Positions 1 through 9,013 of a stretch of 31,229 nucleotides of DNA are shown here, piece after piece (positions within the stretch are counted from its first letter, which is position 1; the number at the start of each line of letters is the position of its first letter). The position numbers were made by a program, and so were the translations under genes. The notes beneath the pieces were generated by a model. The model ran no database searches and was not told where the DNA came from. It worked only from the letters and a program-made list of their open reading frames with translations. The stretch is from positions 1 through 31,229 of the IMG/VR virus record IMGVR_UViG_3300042335_000123. One strand, given 5' to 3'. The DNA is from a virus.

Positions 1-30
1 ACTGAATCCTTGTGTTAGTAAACAACTCAT
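1..30 (-). CDS. 5' end of a further structural-region gene (partial)
   Basis: An ATG on the minus strand at 28-30 opens a frame that reads MSCLLTQGFS and runs off the left edge of the window. It begins 25 nt after the stop of the major capsid gene and continues in the same direction, so it is the next gene of the head operon. Short N-termini beginning MSC are seen in structural proteins of Bacteroidetes phages, but ten residues are far too few to assign a family. Confidence 0.55.
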   Translation of the reverse strand, partial: MSCLLTQGFS

Positions 31-55
31 ATTCGTAAGGTGGTTTTAAGTGATG

Positions 56-997
56 TTAAGAATTTGAATATTCAACGATTTCAGATGGGAATGCAACCTG
101 CCATCCACGACGATAACGGAATGAATATTTCACGTTCTGGTCGTCTTGGCTGTACCACATTTCTGCTGCTTCTTCTTCGTTAAGCAAGTCAACGCCCAAG
201 AATAAATTGCGGTCAGGGTCCATCGCAAAGATGAACGGATTGTCACCGCTATTTGAACCAAGTCCATCAAGACCGTGAACAGGTATGATTTCGTGTACTG
301 AACCCTCAGCGAATATGTTCTTCTGATTGCCGCCCACAGGGAAGTGGAACAAGTTGTCGATGAACATTTTCTGACGATACAATTCAGCGATGTCATAGCC
401 GCAGAATATCTTAACGCCTGCATTACCTTTCAACTGAACAGGAATCTTAGCAACCACGTTCTGCATGATAGTGCGCACGTTTGATGTGGTCACTGGTCCT
501 GCAACCGCAGTAGCTACATTCGTACCCGTTGCAGCCTTAATGATTTTTATCAAACCATCATAGATTGACAAGTATGCAGATGTTGAAGTCGTGTCGCCCT
601 GCCAGTCAGCAGTTTCTTGATGCTTCTTAATCTGCTCAACGATGTCAGTCACAATCTTTGCAGGTATGTCTGATTCGGTGTACTTCTGTCCGTTCTTAAG
701 CAGGATTTGTGTCCATTTAGCTTCAAGTGTACGTGGACAAAGTGTGTCCTGATACTTCACCGCTTTAGCATCAATCTCACGCTGCGTGAATGCAGTCGTA
801 CCTGATGCAAGGAATGAACAACCATCACCTGATTGTGGAATCGGTGTGTTGGTTAAAATTTGCAAAGCCATTTTGCTCTTTACTCCCACTTGCACGTTTG
901 CCAATGCAGCGGTTTCTGATTCGAAGTGTAAGGCTGTGAGCAGCTCCTTACTGGTTTGGTTAACGTAGTCCGTTAACGATGAAACTGAAAATGCCAT
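56..997 (-). CDS. Major capsid protein, HK97-fold type
   Basis: A 313-residue protein in the size range of HK97-fold capsid subunits. The N-terminal third is charged and helical, as expected for an N-arm and E-loop. The middle (about residues 130-200) has the alternating helix/strand pattern with an Ala/Gly/Val-rich stretch typical of the P-domain. The C-terminal part ends in a strand-rich segment with aromatic and Arg residues (YSFRYRRGWQVAF). It lies directly after a scaffold-like gene (1-nt gap) and an XkdF-type protease, which is the usual protease-scaffold-capsid order. The call rests on this context and on overall resemblance, since HK97-fold proteins share little sequence. A minor capsid or decoration protein is the main alternative. 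Confidence 0.72.
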   Translation of the reverse strand: MAFSVSSLTDYVNQTSKELLTALHFESETAALANVQVGVKSKMALQILTNTPIPQSGDGCSFLASGTTAFTQREIDAKAVKYQDTLCPRTLEAKWTQILLKNGQKYTESDIPAKIVTDIVEQIKKHQETADWQGDTTSTSAYLSIYDGLIKIIKAATGTNVATAVAGPVTTSNVRTIMQNVVAKIPVQLKGNAGVKIFCGYDIAELYRQKMFIDNLFHFPVGGNQKNIFAEGSVHEIIPVHGLDGLGSNSGDNPFIFAMDPDRNLFLGVDLLNEEEAAEMWYSQDDQNVKYSFRYRRGWQVAFPSEIVEYSNS

Positions 998-998
998 G

Positions 999-1607
999 TT
1001 ATTTAGTTTTTATTGTTTTTAATGTTGTTAGTATTGAATCAATTTTTTGTTGTTTCTTGTCTTTTGCAGTCGTGAACTGCTGATTCTCTTTCTTCAGTTC
1101 TGCTGTTGGCAGGTCGCTTATTTTCTCAATCAGTTCAAACATCTGCTTGTTGGTTTCTTTCTGCTTGTCGATTTCAGACTGCATCGATGACATCTTGCCC
1201 TCGATAGCATCCATCAGTTCCTTTAACTTCTTGCCCATATCTTCTTCTTCTTTCTTTGGATACATACCTGCTTCTGTTTCGGCAGGTGTTGCAGGAAGCA
1301 CAGGCTCGATGGCTGTGATAAGTCCGTTCGCTGTGGTTACCTTAGTGCCATCTTCAAGTTCGTGCGTTCCATCTGGTGCTGGGTTCGTACCTTGTTCAGT
1401 AACGACCATAAGCGGATAGCCCACTTGAAGTTCGTCATACGTTATCATAGTGCCATCTTTCAGCTTGCCCTCGCCCATCATCTTTTCTTCTTCTTTGGGT
1501 TTTTCTGTGGCTTCAGGCATAGCTTCGCCAAGCCCTAACAGGATGCGCATCTTTGCGAATTTCTCTTCGCCGATTAATTCTTTGATTGATTGTCTAATAT
1601 CTGACAT
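999..1607 (-). CDS. Scaffold-like protein of the head module
   Basis: A 202-residue, highly charged protein rich in Lys, Glu and Met. Residues about 30-45 are a Glu/Lys-rich linker. About 45-110 form a small beta-like domain with repeated DGT motifs (LKDGTMITYDEL, LEDGTKVTTANG). About 115-200 are strongly predicted coiled coil (KKLKELMDAIEGKMSSMQ and following). This composition, and the position between the prohead protease and the capsid gene, fits a capsid assembly scaffold that would be removed by the protease. The paired DGT motifs also occur in head-associated proteins of Bacteroidetes phages. No catalytic motif is visible. The start is the only good ATG and lies 1 nt from a hairpin in the 40-nt intergenic gap. 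Confidence 0.55.
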   Translation of the reverse strand: MSDIRQSIKELIGEEKFAKMRILLGLGEAMPEATEKPKEEEKMMGEGKLKDGTMITYDELQVGYPLMVVTEQGTNPAPDGTHELEDGTKVTTANGLITAIEPVLPATPAETEAGMYPKKEEEDMGKKLKELMDAIEGKMSSMQSEIDKQKETNKQMFELIEKISDLPTAELKKENQQFTTAKDKKQQKIDSILTTLKTIKTK

Positions 1608-1608
1608 A

Positions 1609-1639
1609 GCAGGTTGTTTACTATAAATAGCAAACCTGC
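1609..1639 (-). other. Hairpin directly upstream of the scaffold gene
   Basis: The 40-nt gap between the protease and scaffold genes holds a 7-bp inverted repeat, GCAGGTT at 1609-1615 and AACCTGC at 1633-1639. The loop contains a further short pairing (CTA/TAG). The hairpin ends one base before the ATG of the scaffold gene. No T-tract follows, so it is not an intrinsic terminator. It could be an RNA-processing site or a translation-control element. Confidence 0.4.
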
Positions 1640-1647
1640 ATAGCTGT

Positions 1648-2673
1648 TCAACTTAGAACTTCTTTCAGCTTGTTGATGACCTGCTCATCCGTTGCAGTTA
1701 TCAACTTCTTTAAGAAAAAACCCTCTACGCTGAAGCCTTTGAATGTGCCTGCTTTTATTAAGTTCCACACCTCGTCATTCTCTATCTTATACGAACCGAA
1801 CCAACTGCCATCGGGTATGTTGTCGAAGCCTGTCGGTGCTGTTATGCCACGCTGTTTGTCGATGATGAAACTCTCGAACATATACACGCCCTCTACCTGC
1901 TGACCGTTGTGCATCAAGTTCACCGAATGTTGGAACCCATCCTTGTGGTACTTCATTACAAGCTGCTCAATAGTGGCTGCATCAAATACGACATAGAACT
2001 CGAAGCCATCAGCACCCTTGCGATATATAGGCAGGTTGGCAATCATTAGCGGTCCAGTTACTATCCTGCGTTCTTGATTTTGTACTGCAAATTTCAACTT
2101 CTGCTCACGGTCTATCTGTTCAAGTTTACGCTGCGCCCATTCGATACCTGCATCGCCACCCCACGCAAGCCACATCAACCGACCACACCCATCGCCAAGT
2201 TCTTTCTGTGAATTTTGTCTGTGCCGTTCAAATGCTGCCATACGTGCAATCGTGTCACGGCTGATAGGTTCGCCCTTTGCAAGTTGATTCGCCCTTGCCT
2301 TACCGACTGACGTACCACAATCGCCCCATCCATTTTCTTCTGCCCAACGCAATGCTACCTTTGCATTTTCTGATGCCTGCTTCGGATAGTCGTCATAGCT
2401 GTCTTGGAATTGCTCCGACATCCCTTTATTCTCATACATACTGATGCACATCGCAATGGCTTGGTCTTGCTCCTTGCCCTCGTCAATCATTGCAGGTATG
2501 CAGCGTGATAGGAACTCTGACTGCGTTTCGCCTGCTTGTGGCTCGATAAATATCTCTGCATTGAACTTCATCCACATACGCTCGATAGCAGGTTGGTCAA
2601 CTAAGGCAACGGCGTTTAATCCTGTATCGCTGTTGTCGTCAATTATCATCTTGTAAATTGGGAACTTATCCAT
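1648..2673 (-). CDS. XkdF-like prohead maturation protease with an inserted helical domain
   Basis: A 341-residue protein. Residues 1-40 and about 200-341 resemble XkdF-type phage serine proteases: the VTGPLMIANLPIYR strand, the YYVVF-like strand at 226-230, His249 in HSVNLMH, and Ser315 in the GFSVEGFF strand are the likely active-site elements. These proteases trim scaffold and capsid proteins during prohead maturation. Residues about 41-195 are an insertion with two parts. The first has paired Cys residues (EFLSRCIPAMI...AMCISMYE). The second is helical, rich in Trp, Gly and Cys (WAEENGWGDCGTSVGKARANQ and CGRLMWLAWGGDAG). The gene precedes scaffold and capsid genes and overlaps the tape measure gene by 8 nt. 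Catalytic residues are assigned by pattern only. Confidence 0.68.
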   Translation of the reverse strand: MDKFPIYKMIIDDNSDTGLNAVALVDQPAIERMWMKFNAEIFIEPQAGETQSEFLSRCIPAMIDEGKEQDQAIAMCISMYENKGMSEQFQDSYDDYPKQASENAKVALRWAEENGWGDCGTSVGKARANQLAKGEPISRDTIARMAAFERHRQNSQKELGDGCGRLMWLAWGGDAGIEWAQRKLEQIDREQKLKFAVQNQERRIVTGPLMIANLPIYRKGADGFEFYVVFDAATIEQLVMKYHKDGFQHSVNLMHNGQQVEGVYMFESFIIDKQRGITAPTGFDNIPDGSWFGSYKIENDEVWNLIKAGTFKGFSVEGFFLKKLITATDEQVINKLKEVLS

Positions 2674-4288
2674 ATAGTGCTTTTGTTTTTATGTCTGTAA
2701 TTCTGTTCTGTGATGTGCTGATGTCGTCTTCAAGAACATACGCCTTAATCGGTTGCTGCCCTTGTTCTTGCCCTTGTGGTATGATTGTGCCTTGTGGGTT
2801 GAATGTTGGAACGGTCGGTGCTGTTGGTGCAGATATTGAACCGCCACCACCGCCACCTGCTCCTGCACTTCCACCTGATGTACTGCCACCATCATATTTT
2901 TGTGCTCGTATAGCTGCGACTCTTGCAAGACCTGCCGCAATGGTAACACCTGCCGCAACTGCTGCTCTTATTGGCGCATCTGGTGATGGAATAGATAGTT
3001 GCGAATTGTATGCTTTTTGCGCTGCAAGATATGTGTCAATTAAAGTAGTTGCAATATTGAATGCCTTGTTTGCTTGGAATTGTCTTTTTCTACCTGCTTC
3101 TGTTTTAGCTGGCAATGTGTTTATTATGTCGCTTACTTGTTTTATTGAATCAAATGCAAGTTGTTTATCTGCCTGTAATTGACGCTGTTTTGCTTGTATT
3201 TCTTCTATATAACTTGCTGCATTAATATCACTTCTTTTTTGTGCAATAATGGCATCTTTTTTTACTATTGGAAGTTCATCTACATTTTCAGTTTCTAATT
3301 TTTCAATTTCAGCATTTTTAGCACGCTCTTGTTTTAATTTATCTAAATAATCTTTTTCTTTTTGTAATCGTGCATTATTAAAATTTTCAATTCTTTGTAA
3401 TTCTAAAACTTGAAATTCAATTTTTAGATTTTCAATTTCTTTTTCTGCATCAATTAATGATTTTATTTCATCTGCTGTTAAATCACGAGCTTTTGCTCTT
3501 AATTCATTTGCGAATATTGTTTGTGCATCAAGTCGTTTGTTTATGAATTGCTTTTGTATAGTAAGAATTTCATCTTGTGATTTTCCCTCTGCTTTTGCTT
3601 GTGCTAATAGTAGTCTTTCTCTATTTGATAATGATGTTAAATTGTCATTTAGTTCTTCTGAATTTCTTCGTAGTGCTTTATTGTATGCTTCAGTTGCCCT
3701 TGTAGCTTGTTCTGTTTCGTCTGTTAATTTCTGATACATTACAACTGCCTGCGCAAGCAATGCTACTATTGCGCCTATTCCTGTTGAAAGTAACGCAATT
3801 TTGAATGCTTTCATTGCACCTGTACTTGCCCCTACGGCTATTGTGTAAAGGTTTTGTGCTGTGGTCAGTGCAACGGTCTTGATGATGCTCGCCTGCTTCA
3901 ACCCATCTGCAATAGATTGTGTCGCCTGCAATAGTGCCGTTGCTGATTGAACCTTAACTAATGTGGCTTGCAGTTCTTCATTCTTTGTGCCGAATAACGC
4001 CGTTGCAGATATAGCCGCTGTCAATCCACCTGCCACCGTTTGACCGAATGCAGCGAATGCCTGCGCCTTTGCGCCCGGGTCAAGTGCATTGATTTTCTCT
4101 TGCAGGTCTTTTACTTGGTCACGTGCTTCGGCTGCTTTCTTAGCATACGTATCAGATAATGCGCTGTCGCCTGCCTTTTCCGCTTCCAATGCCGCCGCCG
4201 TTAGATTCTTAATCTCTTGACGTGCCTCTTTGAGCGCATTCGTGCTTGCTCCTGTGTTGACCTTTACATCTAATACTACTTCTGCCAT
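2666..4288 (-). CDS. Tail tape measure protein
   Basis: A 540-residue protein with the composition of a tape measure protein. An N-terminal Ala/Lys/Glu-rich helical segment (1-70) is followed by hydrophobic stretches at about 75-100 and 160-185 (STGIGAIVALLAQAVVMYQK), then a long coiled-coil section rich in Lys, Glu and Gln (about 200-400). The tail end has a Gly/Ser run near 470-487 and Pro/Gln-rich sequence. Tape measure proteins set tail length at roughly 0.15 nm per residue, which would give a tail of about 80 nm. The base composition is uneven: the part encoding the coiled coil (about 3180-3720) is markedly more AT-rich than the ends. The start follows an AT-rich leader (TCTATTTAATAATATGG). 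The gene lies after the tail fibre and before the protease, an unusual order. Confidence 0.75.
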   Translation of the reverse strand: MAEVVLDVKVNTGASTNALKEARQEIKNLTAAALEAEKAGDSALSDTYAKKAAEARDQVKDLQEKINALDPGAKAQAFAAFGQTVAGGLTAAISATALFGTKNEELQATLVKVQSATALLQATQSIADGLKQASIIKTVALTTAQNLYTIAVGASTGAMKAFKIALLSTGIGAIVALLAQAVVMYQKLTDETEQATRATEAYNKALRRNSEELNDNLTSLSNRERLLLAQAKAEGKSQDEILTIQKQFINKRLDAQTIFANELRAKARDLTADEIKSLIDAEKEIENLKIEFQVLELQRIENFNNARLQKEKDYLDKLKQERAKNAEIEKLETENVDELPIVKKDAIIAQKRSDINAASYIEEIQAKQRQLQADKQLAFDSIKQVSDIINTLPAKTEAGRKRQFQANKAFNIATTLIDTYLAAQKAYNSQLSIPSPDAPIRAAVAAGVTIAAGLARVAAIRAQKYDGGSTSGGSAGAGGGGGGSISAPTAPTVPTFNPQGTIIPQGQEQGQQPIKAYVLEDDISTSQNRITDIKTKALYG

Positions 4289-4306
4289 ATTATTAAATAG
4301 AAAATG

Positions 4307-4690
4307 TTAAGAAATGAATTGCAATATCTCGAGTGCCTTGTCCTTACGTGCCACCGTGTAATATGTCGTCTGTGCATATCCGTTCGTTGTAAAGTTCGTT
4401 GACCATGCAGAATCCTGACCGTTCTCGAACCATAAGCGCAATCGTGGTGAACCGATACGCCAGTCATCAACGTGGTTGCGTATTGCATTCAGCAGATTCA
4501 CATACTGCTGCGTGGTTAGTTCGCCTTTGAAGTACTCAAATAGTTCTGCAATCTGATAGTTGCGCACTTCCTCATACTTATTATCTGCAAGCACCTCAAC
4601 GGTTGATAGTATGTCGTTATCGTAATATTGAATCACGTTACGAACTGCTCCGCTTGGTATTGTTTCTGTTGTTAGTCTTACTGTTATCAT
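4307..4690 (-). CDS. Small tail-region protein of unknown function
   Basis: A 127-residue protein when started at the ATG at 4690, which overlaps the stop of the fibre gene as ATGA. A further upstream ATG at 4741 would create a 55-nt overlap and is less likely. The sequence is soluble and mixed alpha/beta, with conserved-looking segments NYQIAELFEYFKGEL and HVDDWRIGSPRLRLWFENG. No enzymatic motif, signal peptide or membrane segment is seen. Its place between the fibre and the tape measure suggests a tail assembly or connector role, but the family is not recognised. Confidence 0.7.
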   Translation of the reverse strand: MITVRLTTETIPSGAVRNVIQYYDNDILSTVEVLADNKYEEVRNYQIAELFEYFKGELTTQQYVNLLNAIRNHVDDWRIGSPRLRLWFENGQDSAWSTNFTTNGYAQTTYYTVARKDKALEILQFIS

Positions 4691-6528
4691 CTGAAATAAA
4701 GTGCTACAATTAAGTTTACGTTTGTTGGATTTGTCGCCCAAGTAGGTGCTGTGAATTTTAACTCGAAATAATCGCCCGAAACAAACGATGCACCCGATAA
4801 CCCCGTTGCTTGTACATATACGTTTGCCGCATTCATCAATACGCCCGTTGATATAGTGAAATCTGTCGTGTTGTTTTTTCTTATTGCCAACGTGCCTGAT
4901 TCACCACTTCCGATTGTACCTGCTACCCTGACCATTATCGATGCCGCAATCAACTGGAATGATGCAGCTACATAATGCCTACGTGCCGCCGCCGTTGTTC
5001 CCCAATCCAATGATGCAGATAAGTCACCTGCATAGTATGTCGTCGCATCTAATGGGTTAAATGCCGTTGGTGCGATTCTGTGCATAAACACGCCCGACTT
5101 CTGATTAAATGTCGTCCAATCCGTTGATGACAATGCACCCCTATTGGTTGATGATGCAGTTGGTATGTTGATTGTAATCGTGCCGCTTGTCGTTATTGGC
5201 GAACCGCTGATATTTATGTCGCTCCCTGTCGTGCCTGCTGCAACTGCTACCGATGTGACCGTGCCGCTTGTTAATGTTGGAAATGTTTGCAGACTTCCAT
5301 CGCCACGCACATATTGCGAAGTGCTGCCACCTAATACCGTGCCAAGCGACTTGTTCTTCCATAGATTGTTCGTTCCTGTTTCATATACAAGCAGATTGTT
5401 ATTTGCAGGCGTTGTGATTAGGACATCGTGCAATTCGTTAAGTTCATATCCGTTCTGTGGCTTGATGTATATCTGACCATTACCTGCATTCGCTCGTTCT
5501 ACTATACCAATATACACAAGATGGTTCGGTGCAACTGGCTTCGTTGCAGTTAAAGTGCCTGCCGTAGCACCTAAGTATAACTGGTCACCTGACGTATAAG
5601 CTGACGTGTTCACGCCCGATATTACGCCCTGCGTTATGATGAAACCTTTTTGATTAGCACCTATGCTCGAACTGAATACAACACCGACCGTTTGCGCTGA
5701 AGTTGCATCTCCAGTATTCGATGCTAACTTAACGCTCATTCGATTGCCCTGCGCACCAAAGGCATATACTGGTTGTCCTTTGGTAATTGTTACTGAATCA
5801 GCATTCGTGACATAAGCAAATAATTGATTCGGCGCAACACCTATCATCTGGAAGTTAGTGCCATCATATATCAAGATAAACTGCTGCCCTGATTCAATGT
5901 CGCCCCCTGTTACCTGAATATTCAACTGCTTCACTAATGTCTTTGCCCCAAGTCCGTTTATGTTGATAGTCGAATCATCATCATTCCCATTGGTGAATTT
6001 AACTGCATATACATCCCCCTCTGTATATGATGCCACTCCCGATATGGTTACCGTGTATGTGTTCGTGCCTGATGCTACGCCATAAGATACACCACCATCG
6101 ATTGTCCACGTTCTGTCTGCTGACAAGTCCTGCGTGTTGCCGTTAATCGTTATCGTTCTGGTCGTAGGTACGCCACCCGATGAACCGCCACCGCCCGTAC
6201 TCGCTGCCCACGTTGGTACGCCTCCACTGCTTACCGTTAACACCTGCCCCGATGTGCCTATCGGTAATCGCTGCCATGTACCGCTGCCGACATAGTATAG
6301 GTCGCCTGTTGCAGAATTGTTGCGTGTAATCAGGAACTCACGAATGCCTGCATTCATCCGCATCCATACCTTGCTGTCTGCCACGTTCGCCATTATCTCG
6401 CCCTCATATATGTCCGTTGCACTCCACGTACCATCCGTGAAGTCGCTTGTCGGTCCTGCCGTTGGTACAATACCAGTCACGGTGCTGTACTTCTGTATCA
6501 TCTTGCTGTCTTGTATATTGATTGGCAT
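4687..6528 (-). CDS. Tail fibre or receptor-binding protein
   Basis: A 613-residue protein rich in Thr, Ser, Gly, Ala and Asn and poor in Lys, as fibres are. The N-terminus (1-120) carries motifs common in Bacteroidetes-phage fibres: YYVGSGTWQRLPIGTSGQVL, SSGGVPTWAAS, then a poly-Gly/Ser linker. The middle consists of beta-rich segments with repeated VTVTSVAVAAGTTGSDINI-like strands and an N-x-G-A-L-S-S-T-D-W-T-T-F-N-Q-K motif frequently seen just before a C-terminal domain. The last 125 residues form a separate beta-sandwich-like domain that probably contacts the host surface. It is the only obvious adhesin complete in the window. No chaperone or self-cleaving C-terminal motif is visible. 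Confidence 0.72.
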   Translation of the reverse strand: MPINIQDSKMIQKYSTVTGIVPTAGPTSDFTDGTWSATDIYEGEIMANVADSKVWMRMNAGIREFLITRNNSATGDLYYVGSGTWQRLPIGTSGQVLTVSSGGVPTWAASTGGGGSSGGVPTTRTITINGNTQDLSADRTWTIDGGVSYGVASGTNTYTVTISGVASYTEGDVYAVKFTNGNDDDSTININGLGAKTLVKQLNIQVTGGDIESGQQFILIYDGTNFQMIGVAPNQLFAYVTNADSVTITKGQPVYAFGAQGNRMSVKLASNTGDATSAQTVGVVFSSSIGANQKGFIITQGVISGVNTSAYTSGDQLYLGATAGTLTATKPVAPNHLVYIGIVERANAGNGQIYIKPQNGYELNELHDVLITTPANNNLLVYETGTNNLWKNKSLGTVLGGSTSQYVRGDGSLQTFPTLTSGTVTSVAVAAGTTGSDINISGSPITTSGTITINIPTASSTNRGALSSTDWTTFNQKSGVFMHRIAPTAFNPLDATTYYAGDLSASLDWGTTAAARRHYVAASFQLIAASIMVRVAGTIGSGESGTLAIRKNNTTDFTISTGVLMNAANVYVQATGLSGASFVSGDYFELKFTAPTWATNPTNVNLIVALYFR

Positions 6529-6529
6529 A

Positions 6530-9013
6530 CTATCCTCTTATTATGTGAATGTTTGATGTCGCTGCAAGGCTTCGCACTTCATCCTTACCGCCCACCACTA
6601 CGTTATAGAATGAATCAGCAGCGATATTGCGTATTTCATCCACACCGCCGATGACAAGGTTGTAATTGACAAGGTTATCAATCGGGTTGTCTGTGTCGCC
6701 TGCTACGAATGGTGTACCCTCTTTGATTTTCAAGAACTCGCATTTTGTAACCTGCGCATTAATAGGATTGTAGTTCTCAATCTTATTAAGTCGGTAATAT
6801 GAATTGTCGATGAAATACAATTTTCTGAAGTCAAGATTGAATATGTCTGAAACCGTTATATTCAAATACATAACAACTATCTTGCTGTCCTTATCCGTTA
6901 TCTCTGCGATGTATTTGCTCCAGTATTTGTTGTATAGATTGTTGTCCGTATATGTTAGTGGTGCATCAAATACCCAATACACCTGCTTTGGCTTGTCGAA
7001 TAATAAATCTAATGTCGGTTCTTGTGGTTTGTCTGTATGTCCTGTGAATGGATATTTTAGATAAGTTGTTTCTACCGTGTTGCTTGTTAGTGGGTCGTGT
7101 GTTACTCTATACTTACCATCAAACATACCTGAATAATGCAGTATGCGAATGTTGAAGTCGAATGGTGATGTTTGATTGTCGCTAAATTTATATATGGCAG
7201 GCGTTACCGTTAAGCCTAACTTTTCATTTAAATGTGTCGGTGAAAATATTAATTCTATTTTATTTTCTGCACGTACAAAGTCGTTGTCTATGTTAAGTGA
7301 CTTCTCGCCATATATTTGTTTCCATAGGTCGGTATAGATACTGTTGTAATAATCAGTGTCAGGCTTGTATGATAATTTGAAACTGCTAAATTCAAGTTCG
7401 CCCATCGGGTATATCTCAATCTGCCTGCTGTTATCCAATTTCATTGTCCAGTCCAACACATCACTGCTCATAAAGTCATTGTAAGGCTCAATGATTAGGT
7501 TGTTTATGTTGTCTTTATCAACATCAATATAAAGGTTGAACATCTTGACAAGGCTCATTAAGAAGTCAACCTGTTTGATGTTTGTCGGCGCAAATAAATT
7601 CAAGTTTGTTACTGGTTCGGTAAATACTCCAGTTGTATTATCATATCCGTTGTTCAAATCAAATGCAGGCGATGTGCTGTCATTATCGAATACTATCTTA
7701 TAGTCAACTTGTGGACCGTTAACGCTTATCGGACTTGATACATAGGCATAGCATCCGTTGTTTGGAAGCCCTGTGTTAACTATATCCTGATACTCAACAA
7801 AAAAATATGAACCTGGGTCATTTACTCCAAGATTTCCTCTTTCTTCAATTACTAAGTTATTTGCAAAAGTAAGCGTGATATATATTTCATCGCCATAGTA
7901 CAAATCCGTTATTGCTTCTAATTGCGTATAGTAGTCGTTGTTTGTCGCTAATGTGGATGCTAATACTGCTTCCTGTGTATTGTCATAAACTGATTTTCTA
8001 ATCAATTTAACTATTGCAGATGTTGCTGGTTGTAATGTTATCACCAAGTTTGCATATATCTTCGCCTTACGTTTCTGTAATTTGTATGGTATGATTAATT
8101 TCTTAAAGAATGCAGAATCAAAGAATGCGCTTGTATAAGTAAAATTTATCGAATCAAATATGCTGTCAACTATTTGCTTTGCATATACCGCAGGTATTAT
8201 ATTGTTTGATTCAATGTTGGATAGCGTTACGCCAGTTGCTCCGTTATTAATTAATGTATAAACATATCCCTCACCATCAGGCTCGCCGTTCTCAAAGTTA
8301 GTTGTGATTGTACCATTGAAATTGTCATATACTGCATTGTTCTTTATTATGCTTGTATCCCTGCTGTTGTTAATGTTGGCTAAAGTTCGTTTATGGTTAT
8401 ACTGCGACAAATCAACTTCAGTCAGCAACTTATTACCTAAGCTATTAAAAAAACTGCCTATTCTCCCGAATACAGATATTTCGTATTCAATGAAGTCACG
8501 TGTGCGGTTTATCTGAAGTAACTGCATCACGCCCCTGAACTGCTCTATCGTGTCAATCTCGATGTATGCAAGTGCCTTAATGTTAGGATTAAAGCTGCCA
8601 TCAATATCAATCTCGAATATGCTGCCGAATAGTGCGTTGTTCGTGTCTGTGCCTGGTAGCCTTACGGTCTTGCTGAATGAACCGTTGCGCTTGTCAGGAT
8701 TGCGTATGTCTGCAATGTTATAGGTTAATGTGAACGGTATATCGTCGTATAAATCCACCTCTACATATTCAAGATAAAAGAACACACCGCTCTGACTTGT
8801 CGGCACGGATGCGTTCAATGTAAGGCTCTGCGTTGTGCCGTTGGCTGATAATATCTTGCGCTCGATGTCGCCTGTGCTTGTCCTTAAGATTATCGTCTTG
8901 CCGTTGTCGGCTGACGTGAAGTTCGTGTTACTGCCTTGTACCGATATGCTGCCTGCCGATAATGTTACCGTGCCACGCCTGTTCGGTGATATATATAATT
9001 GCGTTCTGCTCAT
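6530..9013 (-). CDS. Large tail protein, probably tail-tip or baseplate
   Basis: An 827-residue protein whose first 110 residues are a beta-rich domain, followed by the segment VDLYDDIPFTLTYNIADIRN and KRNGSFSKTVRLPGT. This segment is a signature of a family of tail proteins in Bacteroidetes siphophages. The segment IEQFRGVMQLLQINRTRDF resembles the hub/tail-tip domain of such proteins. The rest is rich in Asn, Tyr and Asp with long beta-strand runs. The C-terminus has two near-identical repeats (IGGVDEIRNIAADSFYNVVV and VGGKDEVRSLAATSNIHII). It overlaps the preceding tail gene by ATGA and is followed by the fibre after 1 nt, so tail tip is the best inference. No lytic or protease motif was found. 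Confidence 0.62.
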   Translation of the reverse strand: MSRTQLYISPNRRGTVTLSAGSISVQGSNTNFTSADNGKTIILRTSTGDIERKILSANGTTQSLTLNASVPTSQSGVFFYLEYVEVDLYDDIPFTLTYNIADIRNPDKRNGSFSKTVRLPGTDTNNALFGSIFEIDIDGSFNPNIKALAYIEIDTIEQFRGVMQLLQINRTRDFIEYEISVFGRIGSFFNSLGNKLLTEVDLSQYNHKRTLANINNSRDTSIIKNNAVYDNFNGTITTNFENGEPDGEGYVYTLINNGATGVTLSNIESNNIIPAVYAKQIVDSIFDSINFTYTSAFFDSAFFKKLIIPYKLQKRKAKIYANLVITLQPATSAIVKLIRKSVYDNTQEAVLASTLATNNDYYTQLEAITDLYYGDEIYITLTFANNLVIEERGNLGVNDPGSYFFVEYQDIVNTGLPNNGCYAYVSSPISVNGPQVDYKIVFDNDSTSPAFDLNNGYDNTTGVFTEPVTNLNLFAPTNIKQVDFLMSLVKMFNLYIDVDKDNINNLIIEPYNDFMSSDVLDWTMKLDNSRQIEIYPMGELEFSSFKLSYKPDTDYYNSIYTDLWKQIYGEKSLNIDNDFVRAENKIELIFSPTHLNEKLGLTVTPAIYKFSDNQTSPFDFNIRILHYSGMFDGKYRVTHDPLTSNTVETTYLKYPFTGHTDKPQEPTLDLLFDKPKQVYWVFDAPLTYTDNNLYNKYWSKYIAEITDKDSKIVVMYLNITVSDIFNLDFRKLYFIDNSYYRLNKIENYNPINAQVTKCEFLKIKEGTPFVAGDTDNPIDNLVNYNLVIGGVDEIRNIAADSFYNVVVGGKDEVRSLAATSNIHIIRG

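Noticed and set aside
2658-3182. Open frame of 174 codons on the plus strand opposite the tape measure gene, with a Pro-rich run
   Set aside because: It lies opposite the end of a well-supported tape measure gene; the Pro run is the reverse of its Gly-rich linker codons. No plus-strand promoter or neighbour supports it.
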